Origin: Dugong dugon
Lineage: Eukaryota; Chordata; Mammalia; Sirenia; Dugongidae
Length of the DNA stretch: 64,000 nucleotides
NCBI GenBank assembly: GCA_030035585.1
Contig: CM057462.1
Span: 118,291,234-118,355,233 of the forward strand
Direction: 5' to 3'
Positions within the stretch are counted from its first letter, which is position 1. Each line of letters begins with the position of its first letter. The translations under genes and the position numbers were made by a program. Positions 33,373 to 43,330 of this stretch are shown piece after piece. The notes under the pieces are model-generated. The model did no database searches. It saw only the letters and a program-made list of their open reading frames with translations, and was not told the DNA's origin.

Positions 33373-33712
33373 GTTCTAGAAAAGGGAGCAGTGGTGGTTC
33401 AGTGGCAGAATTCTTTCATGCAGGAGACCTGGGTTTGATTCCCAGCCAATGTACCTCATGCTCAGCTACCACCTATGTGTCAGTGGATGCTTGCATGTTA
33501 CTATGATGCTGAACAGGTTTCAGCAGAGCATCCAGACTGAGACAGACTAGGAAGAAAGGCCTGGTGATCCACTTCCAAAAACCACCCAGTGAAAACCCTA
33601 TGGACCACAGTGGTCCCATCTGTAACCAATCATGGGGATGTTGCAGAAGCTGGCAGTGTTTTCTTTTGTTGTACATGGGGTCACCGTGAGTCAGGGTGAC
33701 CAATACTGGAAA
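33373..33712 (+). repeat. SINE with tRNA-Gly-like head and RTE-type tail
   Basis: The head GCAGTGGTGGTTCAGTGGCA then GAATTCTTTCATGCAGGAGA and TTTGATTCCCAGCCAATGTA follows the layout of a tRNA-Gly gene, with A box and B box. The body holds GAAAGGCCTGGTGATCCACT. The tail GTTGTACATGGGGTCACCGT with GAGTCAGGGTGACC matches the end of the RTE LINEs. It differs from the usual AfroSINE head. Confidence 0.8.
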
Positions 33713-34220
33713 GCTCCTTAGAAGTTATTCAATACAACCCTTTCAATTTTCTTAAAAGGAAACTGTGTTCATTAGTATAAAGTTAAGCCCTATAGTGGCT
33801 TAGAAGGAAGTTTCTTTCTTGTTCATGTAACAGTGTCAGTGTGACTGGTCCAGTTCTGCAGGGCAGCTTTGCTCATCATGGTCATTCAGGGACCCGGTTC
33901 CTTCCAGGGAATTGCTGTGCTCTCTCCTAGGGCTTGTCATCAAAGTGGGGCCACCACATCCAGGTTCCTGCCAGCAAGAAGAGAGAAGACAACATGCAAG
34001 AGGCACATCCAGGCCCAGGCTTCCAAAACATCAGTGAAGGTAAGTGATGATATCAGCACAGGTTAACAAATTATACCTCAGAAGACAGAACTGCTTCCTG
34101 ACTTTCCCCTTTTTTTCCTTTCTTTCTACCTTCTCTCATTACAAAAAAAACATACTGATGAGGAAGGAAAAGCATGGAAAGTATCAATGGGTTAATCGGT
34201 CAGTAGAAAAGAAGCACTGA
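33713..34220. other. Intergenic, possible old repeat
   Basis: 33790-34030 (TTTCTTTCTTGTTCATGTAA, CATTCAGGGACCCGGTTCC) resembles an old mammalian interspersed repeat. Not named. Confidence 0.35.
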
Positions 34221-34235
34221 AAAGTGGGGCATGCT

Positions 34236-34918
34236 ATCCTACTTTGGTGAGTGCCGTCTGCAGTCTTAAAAGCTAGCAAGAAGCCATCTAAGATGCATCA
34301 ATTGGTCCCAACTCACCTGGAGTAAACAAGAATGAAGAACACCAAAGTCACAAGGAAAGTATTAGCCCAAGAGACAGAAAGGGCCACATAAACCAGAGAC
34401 TGCATCATCCTGAGACGAGAAGCACTAGGTGGTGCCCTGCTGCCACCAATAACCGCCCTGACAGGGAACAACAGAGTCCCTGATGGAGCAGGAGAAAGGT
34501 GGAATGCAAAACTCAAATTCTAGTAAAAAGACCAAACTTAATGGTCTGACTGAGACCAGAGGAACCCCAGAAAGCATGGCCCCCAGACTCTCTGTCAACC
34601 CTCTGTCAACATTCCTGAGGCCAACTCTTCAGACAAAGCTTAGACTGGACTATGGGGCATAAAATGATACTCATGAAGAGGGTGCTTCTTAGCTCAAGTA
34701 GATACATGAGACTAAATGGGCAGCTCCTGTCTGGAGGTGAGATGAGAAGGCAGAGAGGGTCAGAAGCTGGTTGAACAAATGAGGGGTAGAAAGGAGGAGT
34801 GTGCTGTCACAGTAGAGGGAGAGCAATTAGGGTCACATAACAATGTATGTATAAATTTTTGTATGAGAGACTAACTTGAATTATAAACTTTCACTTAAAG
34901 TACAACAATAAAAAAAAA
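34236..34918 (+). repeat. 5'-truncated L1 (3' UTR only) with 15-bp target duplication
   Basis: Sense copy of the L1 3' UTR seen in antisense at 60130-60900: ATCCTACTTTGGTGAGTGCC, CTGACAGGGAACAACAGAGT, ending in AAAGTACAACAATAAAAAAA. Flanked by AAAGTGGGGCATGCT at 34221-34235 and 34919-34933, an exact 15-bp duplication. Confidence 0.92.
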
Positions 34919-34933
34919 AAAGTGGGGCATGCT

Positions 34934-35282
34934 TCTATTCTGAAATAGTTAACAAGGATGATGAGAATGAGATATCCTGGTTAATGGAACTTTCAATTTA
35001 GCCATTAGTTAATCAGAAATATTTTTTGCTTGTTTTGTATTTTAAATTAAATGTTTTTATAAGTGGGCAATGCAGTCACATGGATGAAAATCAAAATGAT
35101 ATAAAGAGGTATACACAGAGATGTCTCTCTCCCACCTCTTTCCACATCCCAGCTATGAAAATGCTTTGGACATACTTCTATTCAGATTATTATAATAGGG
35201 AGAACATTCTTTAATGAGGAATGTCTCAAAGAAAAGGAAGGGGGCAGGTAAACAAGGAAATCATCTGTGACTCTTATGGGAG
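34934..35282 (+). other. Intergenic with L1-like piece
   Basis: About 35030-35210 (ATGGATGAAAATCAAAATGA, GGTATACACAGAGATGTCTC) resembles an L1 3' UTR fragment. Otherwise unassigned. Confidence 0.4.
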
Positions 35283-35787
35283 TATCTTAGTTATCTAGTG
35301 CTGCTATAAAAGAAATACCACAAGTGGATGGCTTTAACAAACAGAAATTTATTCTCTCATAGTCTGAGAGGCTAGAAGTCCAAATTTAGGATGCCAGATT
35401 TCTCTCTCTGTCAGCTCTAGGTGAAGGTCCTTGTCATCAATCTTCCCCTGGTCTAGGAGCTTCTCAGCGTCGGGACCCTGGATCCAAAGGATGCACTCCA
35501 CTCCCAGCATTTCTCTCTTGGTGGTATGAAGTACCTCTGCTCTCTGCTCGATTCTCTCTTTTAGGTCTCAAAAGAGATTGACTCAAGATACAGCTTAATC
35601 CTATAGAGTCCTGCCCTATTAACATAACTTTCTCTAATGCTGCCTCATTAACATCATAGAAATTAGGATTTACAACACATAGGAAAATCACATCAGATGA
35701 CAAAATGGTGACAACCACACAATACTGGGAATAATGGCCTAGCCAGGTTGACACATATTTTGGGGGGACACAATTCAATCCATAACT
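35283..35787 (-). repeat. Solo LTR, family A, with 5-bp target duplication
   Basis: Antisense from TATCTTAGTTATCTAGTGCT to ACACAATTCAATCCATAACT. Flanked by GGGAG (35278-35282) and GAGAG (35788-35792). The 128-codon minus-strand ORF across it is a chance ORF inside the LTR. Confidence 0.85.
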
Positions 35788-35870
35788 GAGAGTCATGATA
35801 AAGGATAAACATGGATCATTTTTAAGAGAGCAGGGTGGACCTCTGAACACAAAAAAGTGGGGTGATTTTT

Positions 35871-36588
35871 TTTTAATTCTTTTTTTTTATTGTACTTTAG
35901 ATGAAGGTTTACAGAAAAATAGTTTCTCATTAAATAGTACACATATTGTTTTACAACAATGGTTAACAACCCCACGACATGTTAACACTGTCCCTTCTCA
36001 ACCTTGGGTTCCCTATTACCGGCTTTCCTATCCCCTCCTGCCTTCTAGTCCTTGTCCTTGGACTGTTGTGCCACATTATTCTCGTTTTGTTTTAGGGTGC
36101 CATCTAATCTTTGGCTGAAGGCTGAACCTCAGGAGTGACTTCAGTACTGAGTTAAAAGGATGTCCGAGGGCCATACTCTCAGGGTTTCTCCAGACTCTGT
36201 CAGACCAGTAAGTCTTGTCTTTTTTTGTGAGTTTGAATTTTGTTCTACATTTTTCTCCAGCTCTGTCCGGGACCCTCCGTTGTGATCCTGGTCAGAGAAG
36301 TCAGTGGTGGTAGCCAGGCACCATCTAGTTGTACTGGACTCACTCTGGTGGAGGCCACGGTCGTTGTGGTCCATTAGTTCTTTGGACTAATCTTTTCCTT
36401 ATGCCTTGTTTTCTTTGTTCTCCCTTGCTCCCGAAAGGGTGAGACCAGTGGAGTATCTTAGATTAGATGGCTGCTCACAGGCTTTTAAGACCCCAGATGC
36501 TACTCACCAAGGTAGAATGTAGAACATTTTCTTTACAAACTGTGTTATGCCAATTGAGCTAGATGTTCCCAGAGACCATGGTCCCCAC
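35871..36588 (-). repeat. 5'-truncated L1 (3' UTR only) with target duplication
   Basis: Antisense L1 3' UTR: T-run at the low end, then TTGTACTTTAGATGAAGGTT, CTTTGGCTGAAGGCTGAACC, and CAGATGCTACTCACCAAGGT. Flanked by AGTGGGGTGATTTTT at 35856-35870 and again from 36589. Same family as 34236-34918 and 42284-42845. Confidence 0.9.
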
Positions 36589-36696
36589 AGTGGGGTGATT
36601 TTTTAAGTTCACTGTTTTTCCGGGAGCAGAGGGCTCAAGTAAAGTTCAACTTTTTCGCTATCTACCTATAAGTCTCCTTGCCTCCTATAGCTGTTG

Positions 36697-37436
36697 TAGA
36701 TTGAAATGTATCCCTCAGAAAGATACGCTGAAGTTCTAACTCCCTTAATACCTGTGAATGTGACCTTCTTCAGAAATAAGGTCTTTGAAGATATTATTAG
36801 TTAAGTAACATGAGGTTATACTTGAATAGGGTGGGTCCTAATCCAATATGTTGTTGTTGTTAGGTGCAGTCCTGTGTAAAACAGAACGAAACACTGCCTG
36901 GTCCTGTGCCATCCTCACAATCGTTTTTATGCTTGAGCCCATTGTTGCAGCCACTGTGTCACTGTGTGTTGCAATCCATCTCCTTGAGGGTCTTCTTCTT
37001 TTTCACTGACCCTCTACTTTACCAAGCATGATATACTTCTCCAGAGACTGGTCCCTCCTGACAACATGTCCAAAGTATGTGAGATGAAGTCTCACCATCC
37101 TTGCTTCTAAGGAGCATTCTGGTTGTATTTCTTCCCAAGACAGATCTGTTCCAGTATGAGTGGTCTCCTTATAAAAGAGAAGACGAGACACAGACACACA
37201 CAGGCGTAGGCAGAGATGGAGTTGTGCTGCAGCTGCTAGCCAAGGAAGGCCTGGGCTGCTAAACCTAGGAGAGACAAGCAAGGATCTTCCCCTAGAGCCT
37301 TTGGAGAGAGCATGACCCTGCTGACACCCTGAATTTGGACTTCTAGCCTCTAAAACTGTGAGATAACAAATTTCTGTCATTTTAAGCCACCCACTTTGTG
37401 GTACTTTGTTGCGATAGCCCTAAAAACCAATACAAT
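36697..37436 (+). repeat. MaLR-type LTR split by an RTE fragment
   Basis: TAGATTGAAATGTATCCCTC, AATAAGGTCTTTGAAGATAT, GGTGGGTCCTAATCCAATAT; after the insert, GTGGTCTCCTTATAAAAGAG, and an end in CACTTTGTGGTACTTTGTTG. Confidence 0.75.
36851..37150 (-). repeat. RTE LINE 3' fragment
   Basis: Antisense RTE 3' end from TTGTTGTTGTTAGGTGCAGT through CTACTTTACCAAGCATGATA to CATTCTGGTTGTATTTCTTC. Flanked by CCAATATG (36843-36850) and CCAGTATG (37151-37158), which looks like its target duplication within the MaLR LTR. Confidence 0.8.
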
Positions 37437-37655
37437 AGGGGACTTCTTTTATTGGTTTCTTATGTCTCTTTCCAGTGTTTTCTTATACAAACACAACCAA
37501 ATATGAATATGTTTTTGTCTTCCCCTTTTGTACACAAAAGTAGCATAGTATATGCACTGCATCTTTTTCATTTTATAGCATATCTTGGATATCTTTATCT
37601 ATATAGAGAGATTCTTTTTTTTTTTTTCCTTATTTTTTTTCCACTGCATAGTATT

Positions 37656-38068
37656 TGTTATGGATTGAATTGTGTCCCACGAAATATTTGTTGTAAATCC
37701 TAAACTTTAATCTCTACACCTGTGGTTACAATCCCATCTGGGAATGGGTTGTCTTTATTATGTTAACGGACAGAATTTTCTTAAACTGTGTCTTGCCTCA
37801 ATCTCTTTCGATATGTAAAAGAGATTAAATAAGAAGCAGAGATGGGGAAAGATTGATGCCAAGCCACATGGAGATCTCCAAGGAACCAGGAAATAGAAGC
37901 TAAAGAGATAAGGACTTCGCCTAGAGCTGAGAGAGAGAGAAAGACTTCCCCTAGAGCCCCGCTCTGAATTCGGACTTCTGACCTCCTTAACTGTGAGAAA
38001 ATTAATTTGTTTATTAAAGCCATCCATATGTAGTATTTCTGTTATAGCAGCACTAGATGACCAAGATA
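37656..38068 (+). repeat. Solo LTR, family A, with 5-bp target duplication
   Basis: TGTTATGGATTGAATTGTGT to CACTAGATGACCAAGATA, flanked by GTATT (37651-37655) and GTTTT (38069-38073). About 100 bp shorter than its relatives and carries GAGAGAGAGAAAG near 37930. Nested in the old L1. Confidence 0.85.
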
Positions 38069-38332
38069 GTTTTCTAATGTGTGAATGTAAAACATAATTA
38101 TTTAACTAGTTCCCTCTGACACTGAATTTTTCCAGTATTTTACTATTAAAACCAATGCTTCAATGAATACCTTGCACATATGTCATATTGCCTAGGATTG
38201 CTGGATCAAAGGGTAAATATATTTTCAATTTCTATAGATATTGCCAAATTGCTCTCCAAAGGGGTTGGACCATGTTGCCCTCGTACCTGCATTGCATGAA
38301 TGTGTCATTTCTCCATAGCCTCAACAACAGAG

Positions 38333-39240
38333 TGTGTTGTAGTGAAGTTCAGAAAGCAATTTGGCCTTTGTTCTGGGTCCCTGAGAGCCTGACCATGGTT
38401 GAGGCTAATGATTAGGGGCTGACCAGACCAAGAGGGACTACCTGGGAGCCTGATGATGATTAGCCTCAGGAGGCATGATGTAATCTATCATGATCAGTTG
38501 GAAGGCTAATAAGAGCCAGTTGCTAAAGCTTAGATGAGCTCCCTGGTTGGGGGCTTCCTGATTGGCGAGAACATCTACTTTCAGGAGGGTAGTAAATCCC
38601 CTTGGGACACGGAAGCTTGGTGCTGGGACCCCTCCAGACTTTGCCCTATGTGTCTCTTAGTGTATCCTTTTTGGCTGTAATAAATCAGTAGCCATAAGTA
38701 TGGTATACTCTCTGTGAGATTCTGTGAGCTTCTCCAGTGAACTATTGAACCCAAAGGAGCAGTGGGAGCCTGTGGACAAGGAAGTAGTTGTTGTGTGGAC
38801 TCCCAAACTTGCAGCTGGCATCCTGAAGGGGTAGTGAGAAACCAGCCCTGAATCTGTGGCCAGCAGGGCAGAAGGTTGGGGTGTCATGTGAACTCCCTGA
38901 ACTTGTGGCTGGCATCTGCCTATTTGGCAGACTGAAGGATGGTATCATTTTAACTTGTGAGCTCTGTATGACCCAACTCTGGGGAACTAGGGTCAGAAAG
39001 GTTCTGCATGGGCAGCTGGTCTGAAGGACAATGTCCTTCTAACTTTTGAGCTTTGACCCATCTCCGGTGGCTAGGGTCAGAGAGAGAATACCACGTGGGC
39101 TGCTGGCGGTGAGGATGGAGAAGTGGGAACTGAGGACTTGATCAATTTCTAATTTTTGGGGACTGGATTCATGCTGATCCTTACTATGCAATTGGTGATG
39201 AAGGTAGGATTTGCTCCTTGCTTAACGCAGTTGTCAATTG
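38333..39240 (+). repeat. ERV-type LTR with diverged internal repeats
   Basis: Begins near TGTGTTGTAGTGAAGTTCAG. It has a poly(A) signal AATAAA at 38679-38684 after TGTATCCTTTTTGGC, and about 100-bp diverged repeats in the second half (GAACTAGGGTCAGAAAGG near 38985, GTGGCTAGGGTCAGAGAG near 39066). Nested in the old L1. Family not named; the far border is approximate. Confidence 0.55.
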
Positions 39241-39310
39241 GAATTTTGCTAATCCAGTTGTTGAGAAAATAGTATCTCCAAGTAATTTTAATTTGCGTTT
39301 CTCTTTAAAA

Positions 39311-39818
39311 TATTTTTTGATTCAAGAAAAACTGTGGAAAATAATTTAGAAAATAGACTCTACTGAAGATACTATTTGAATAATCAATGATCAGTCCCCC
39401 ACACCTCAAACTGGAATACATAGTCCACGTGAATGACTATTGTCATTGGTGAAGTACAGGATGACCCAAAGTTCATTCTACAAATTTAGCAGATGTTCCT
39501 CCAAAGAGTTCTGTGCTTCAATTAAGTTTGAGACACTGAGGTCAAGGAGATAAAGAGACTTCTTTACTGAATGACCCTCAGAGCCTGTATGACTCCCATG
39601 TTCCTTGTGAATCTCTAGGAGGAGAGAGTCGTACACTTTGATAATGGGGCTCTTTTCTTTCATCTGCAAGTAGTTTCCTTGGAACATACTTTGGGAAACA
39701 CTGATTGAGAAGGTTTGGGAGGTTGGATTGGATTTATACCTAGTCAATGGCTAACCCTGAGATGGGTTTTTTTAAAAAAATAAAAATAAAAATCTCTATT
39801 GTTTCCATATATAGTGTG
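39311..39818. other. Intergenic, unassigned
   Basis: No recognised element. An 89-codon minus-strand ORF (39478-39747) has no domain I can identify and is probably chance. Confidence 0.4.
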
Positions 39819-39900
<82 letters not shown>

Positions 39901-39904
39901 TATA
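39819..39904. repeat. (TA)n microsatellite with TG interruptions
   Basis: About 86 bp of TA repeats, broken by TG and CA steps in a roughly symmetric way, so the tract is self-complementary. The Ile/Tyr-rich ORF across it is an artefact. Confidence 0.95.
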
Positions 39905-40873
39905 GACACACTTTTTTTCCCTAAAAATAGAGGAAAGGAGGATGGGCATCTCAGTTCATCGAAGGTTGTTATTCATTAGATTAACTGAGGTACAGAAAGC
40001 AGAATCTAGACTTGGTTAGGCTCCCTCAGGGCCAGCCCTGGGAAACAGAGAAAAGGTCCAACTTCTCTTTCCTAGGCTGCTTTCCCCTTGGTTGGTTTGT
40101 TCAGTCCTCCATCGCAAACAGGGTGGCAGGAAAAGATCTGAAGACACATTTACTCTCAGTTGCTAGCTTTTTTTTATTTTTTCGATTATATATTGAACAC
40201 TTTCTAGCTTTATTACTTTTTGCTGGGTCTATGAGGTTGCCCCAGAAGAAGGGTAAGTCCCTGCTATATTCTCCAAAAGTCCCTCATCTAGTTAGGGAGA
40301 TAAGATATGCCCAGCAGGGAGGTAACAATGTTAGTGTGATTAAGTGACAAGATGAGAGTTAGGATAATGATTCTTCTCCTAAGGAGATCTTCCCTGGAGA
40401 GTTATCTGCATTTTAACCCTCTAGTAATGCTTTACTGGGAACTTGAGCTATGGAATTTCCCCAATTCCACAAGCCAAGCCAGGGAGGCATTTTTCTTTCT
40501 TTCCTTTTTTTTTTTTTTTTGGGAGGAGATGTTCCCTGGCACTCTCTTAGTTGGCCAGCTCAGGTGCCTACTGCAGTGAGATGAGCCAACTGCTGTGGGG
40601 AATCTTAAACGTCTGACCTGCCTGAGCATGACCAGCATTTCTGCAGTAGCCTTTGGCTCCACCTCTGTGTTATCTCTGCTAATTGCAATAGTATTGTCAA
40701 TAACATAGAAGGGGAGCCGGATGGGAAGGAAAGGCCTAGACCGCTTTTCCCCCCAGTCCATTTTATTTTATTTCTTTCAAAATTGTGGTGAATATATACG
40801 TAATAAAACATTTGCTTTTTTAGCACTCTCCCCCAGTCCATTTTTTCAACTCCACGTGTGTCTTTAGTTCACA
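39905..40873. other. Intergenic, few recognisable elements
   Basis: A T run at about 40503-40520 and a short L1-3'-UTR-like patch near 40765-40830 (GTGGTGAATATATACGTAAT). Several ORFs of 75-110 codons overlap on both strands without any domain. No gene called. Confidence 0.4.
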
Positions 40874-40874
40874 C

Positions 40875-41077
40875 TGTTGCTGTTGTTAGTTGCCATAGAG
40901 TTGATTCCAACTCATGGTGACCTCATGCGTGCAGAGTAGAACTGTGCTGCATAGGGTTTTCAAGGCTGTGGCCTTTCACCAGGCCTGTCTTCCGAGGTGC
41001 CTCTGGTTGGGTTCAAGTTGCCAACCTTTCAGTCAGTAGTCGAGCACTTAACCAATTATACCATCCAGGGACTCCTT
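40875..41077 (-). repeat. AfroSINE, long variant
   Basis: Antisense: CTGTTGTTAGTTGCCATAGA, AAGGCTGTGGCCTTTCACCA, ending ACCATCCAGGGACTCC. Flanked by CTTTAGTTCA at about 40862-40871 and about 41082-41091. Confidence 0.88.
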
Positions 41078-41091
41078 GCTTTAGTTCATTT

Positions 41092-41299
41092 AAAAAAAAA
41101 AAAAAAATTGCCATTGAGTCTGTTTCAACTCATAGTGACCGTTATAGGACAGAGTAGAACTGCCACATATGGTTTCCAAGGCTGTAAATCTATGGCTGTA
41201 AATCTCCACATCTTTCTTCTGTGGAGTGGCTGGTGGATTTGAACCACCAGCTTTTTGGTTAGCAGCTGAGTGCTTAACTACTGCGCCACCAGGGCTCCA
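41092..41299 (-). repeat. AfroSINE, long variant
   Basis: Antisense with an A-rich start, then TTGCCATTGAGTCTGTTTCA, GGCTGTAAATCTATGGCTGT (this segment duplicated), and CTGCGCCACCAGGGCTCC. Lies next to the previous SINE in the same orientation. Confidence 0.88.
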
Positions 41300-42192
41300 T
41301 CTTGAGTGTATAGTGGCCACAAATTCCCTTTGTTGAAGGCAGAATAACCAGGTTCTCAATTTGAGCACTGGTGATGTTTGAATAGCTTTTTTGGAGCAGT
41401 CTCAAAAGAAATGTGGTTTTTAAGAGCAGCTAAAAAGAGAACATATCAGAAATGCCAAATTGATGTTATAAAGGACTGATATGGGACAAGGGACTTAACC
41501 ATTTAGAACCTCAGGAACAGGAACCAAAGTTTCGAAAGTGCTTTTTTAGATGTGGTCTGAAGAAATTAGGAGCAAGGGGTCAAGCAAACTGAATGAACTT
41601 TAAGTGTTGATGACCGTCTTGAATTCTTACTCACAAAAGCAGTTATATAATCAAATACTACAATTTATTTACTTATTTATGCACAAGGATATGCATCACA
41701 GTATTATTTATAATGTTGAAAAATTTAGAAGTAATTTTAGTGTTCAATAGATAAACAATTGATTAAATAAATTATGATACAATAAAGTCAAACAGGCAAA
41801 AAATCAGGTTTTTGAAGAATTCTTAATGGCATTGATTATGTTGTAATGGTAAGTAAAATATAGAATATCTATTTTATTTAGAATATGTACATATATGCAT
41901 AGAAAGAACACTAAAAATATTGTAATCAAAATGTTAACAGTTGATTTCTCTATTAATAGTGATATTTATTTTCTTATTCCTTTGTTGTTTTTTTTTCATT
42001 TTAGAAGGCATTAGATCCCTTTATTGATAGCATATGTTTAATATTGTTTTGGGGCTCACAGTTAAAATAATAATTAATCACCTGTCATACATCAAGAGCT
42101 GAGAAGGACATTCATATCTACAGGTCCTGCCTTCCCTGGACTCACAGGGTATGAAATATGTCAATAGATACAGCACCATGCTGCATGGCATC
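41300..42192 (+). other. Intergenic with an old L1 piece
   Basis: About 41640-41995 (CACAGTATTATTTATAATGT, AAATAAATTATGATACAATA) resembles an L1-type 3' region in sense orientation. The flanks are unassigned. Confidence 0.45.
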
Positions 42193-42283
42193 ATTGCTGT
42201 TGTTGTTAGGTATTGTTGAGTTGATCAAGACTCACAGTGACACCATGTGACAGAGTAGAACTGCCCCATGGGGTTTACTAAGC
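42193..42283 (-). repeat. AfroSINE fragment
   Basis: Antisense tail only: GTTGTTGTTAGGTATTGTTG, CAGAGTAGAACTGCCCCATG, then stops where the L1 tail begins. Confidence 0.75.
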
Positions 42284-42845
42284 TTTTTTTTAAATTTTTG
42301 TGCTTTAGATGAAGCTTTACAGTGCAAATTAGTTTCTCATTAAACACATTAACACATTAACACACATATTATTTGGTGACATTGGTCGCTAACTCCGCGT
42401 GTCAACACCCTCACCTTCTCTACCTTGGGTTCGCCATCTCCATTTGTTCAGCTTTTCTGTTCTCTCCTGCCTTCTTGTCCTTGCCCCTGGGCTGGTGTGC
42501 CCATTTAGTCTCGTATACATGATTGAGCTATGTGTATTATTGTTTGTTTCATGGGCCTGTCTAACCTTTGGCTGAAGGCTGAACCTCAGGAGTGACTTCA
42601 GTACTGAGTTAAAAGGATGTCTGAGGGCCATACTCTCGGGGTTTCTCTAGACTCTGTCAGACCAGTAAGTCTTGTCTTTTTTTGTGAGTTTGAATTTTGT
42701 TGTACATTTTTCTCCAGCTCTGTCCAGGACCCTCCGTTGTGATCCCTGTCAGAGCAGTCAGTGGTGGTAACCGAGCACCATCTAGTTGTGCTGGACTCAG
42801 TCTAGTGGAGGCTGTGGTAGTTGTGGTCCATTAGTCCCTTCGTTT
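42284..42845 (-). repeat. 5'-truncated L1 (3' UTR only)
   Basis: Antisense L1 3' UTR: GTGCTTTAGATGAAGCTTTA, CCTTTGGCTGAAGGCTGAAC, CAGACCAGTAAGTCTTGTCT, ending GTGGTCCATTAGTCCCTTCG. Very similar to 35871-36588 but shorter; target duplication not resolved. Confidence 0.88.
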
Positions 42846-43033
42846 TTTTCTAGAACTTCTACAATGAGCATGTATCATTTTAATAATCAGAAATTTTTAG
42901 AAATGAACATTCTCTGTAATAAATTGTATCTAACACTGATCTTATGAGAATTAATTGAATCAAAGTGACTTAAATACAATGTATTTTTTATAATGTTTTT
43001 GTTGCAAACATTTAGCTCTGAAAAAACTAAATA

Positions 43034-43330
43034 CGGGTAGTCTCCAATTTATGACGGTGTTCTGTTCCAACGACTCCGTCATAAATCAGTTCTGTTATAA
43101 TTTGAATACTCTTTTTTTTTAGTGTTCATTATTGTTGCCTTTATCATCAGTATGTTTATAAATCCAATCTTTGTCTTTGGGGATTGGCATGAGAATGATA
43201 ATATCAGCAAACTACGTGCTGCAACAAAAATTGTAGTACATATTACTAACGATAAGATGTACAAAAAAAAAACATGATCATAAGTGTGGTTCATCCTAAC
43301 TTGAATATGTTTTAAGTCTAGGACTACCTG
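43034..43330. mobile_element. Non-autonomous DNA transposon (Tc1/mariner-like MITE)
   Basis: Begins CGGGTAGTCTCC and ends GGACTACCTG, forming imperfect terminal inverted repeats, and is flanked by TA on both sides (43032-43033, 43331-43332). A perfect 11-bp hairpin arm pair lies inside (ATTTATGACGG at 43047-43057, CCGTCATAAAT at 43076-43086). No transposase. Confidence 0.7.

Larger units (their letters stand above)
37442..39310 (-). repeat. Old L1 LINE, broken by two LTR insertions
   Basis: Antisense L1 pieces at 37442-37655, 38069-38332 (AGGATTGCTGGATCAAAGGG, AAGGGGTTGGACCATGTTGC, CATAGCCTCAACAACAG) and about 39241-39310 (AGTAATTTTAATTTGCGTTT). They are in register as one interrupted L1. 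Confidence 0.7.

Noticed and set aside
33373-33450. A genuine tRNA-Gly gene
   Set aside because: The head is diverged from a functional tRNA and is followed by a SINE body and RTE tail. A similar copy lies at 44847-45183.
32283-33712. CRISPR-like or satellite array
   Set aside because: The repeated units are SINEs of different subtypes. The spacing is irregular and the host is a mammal.
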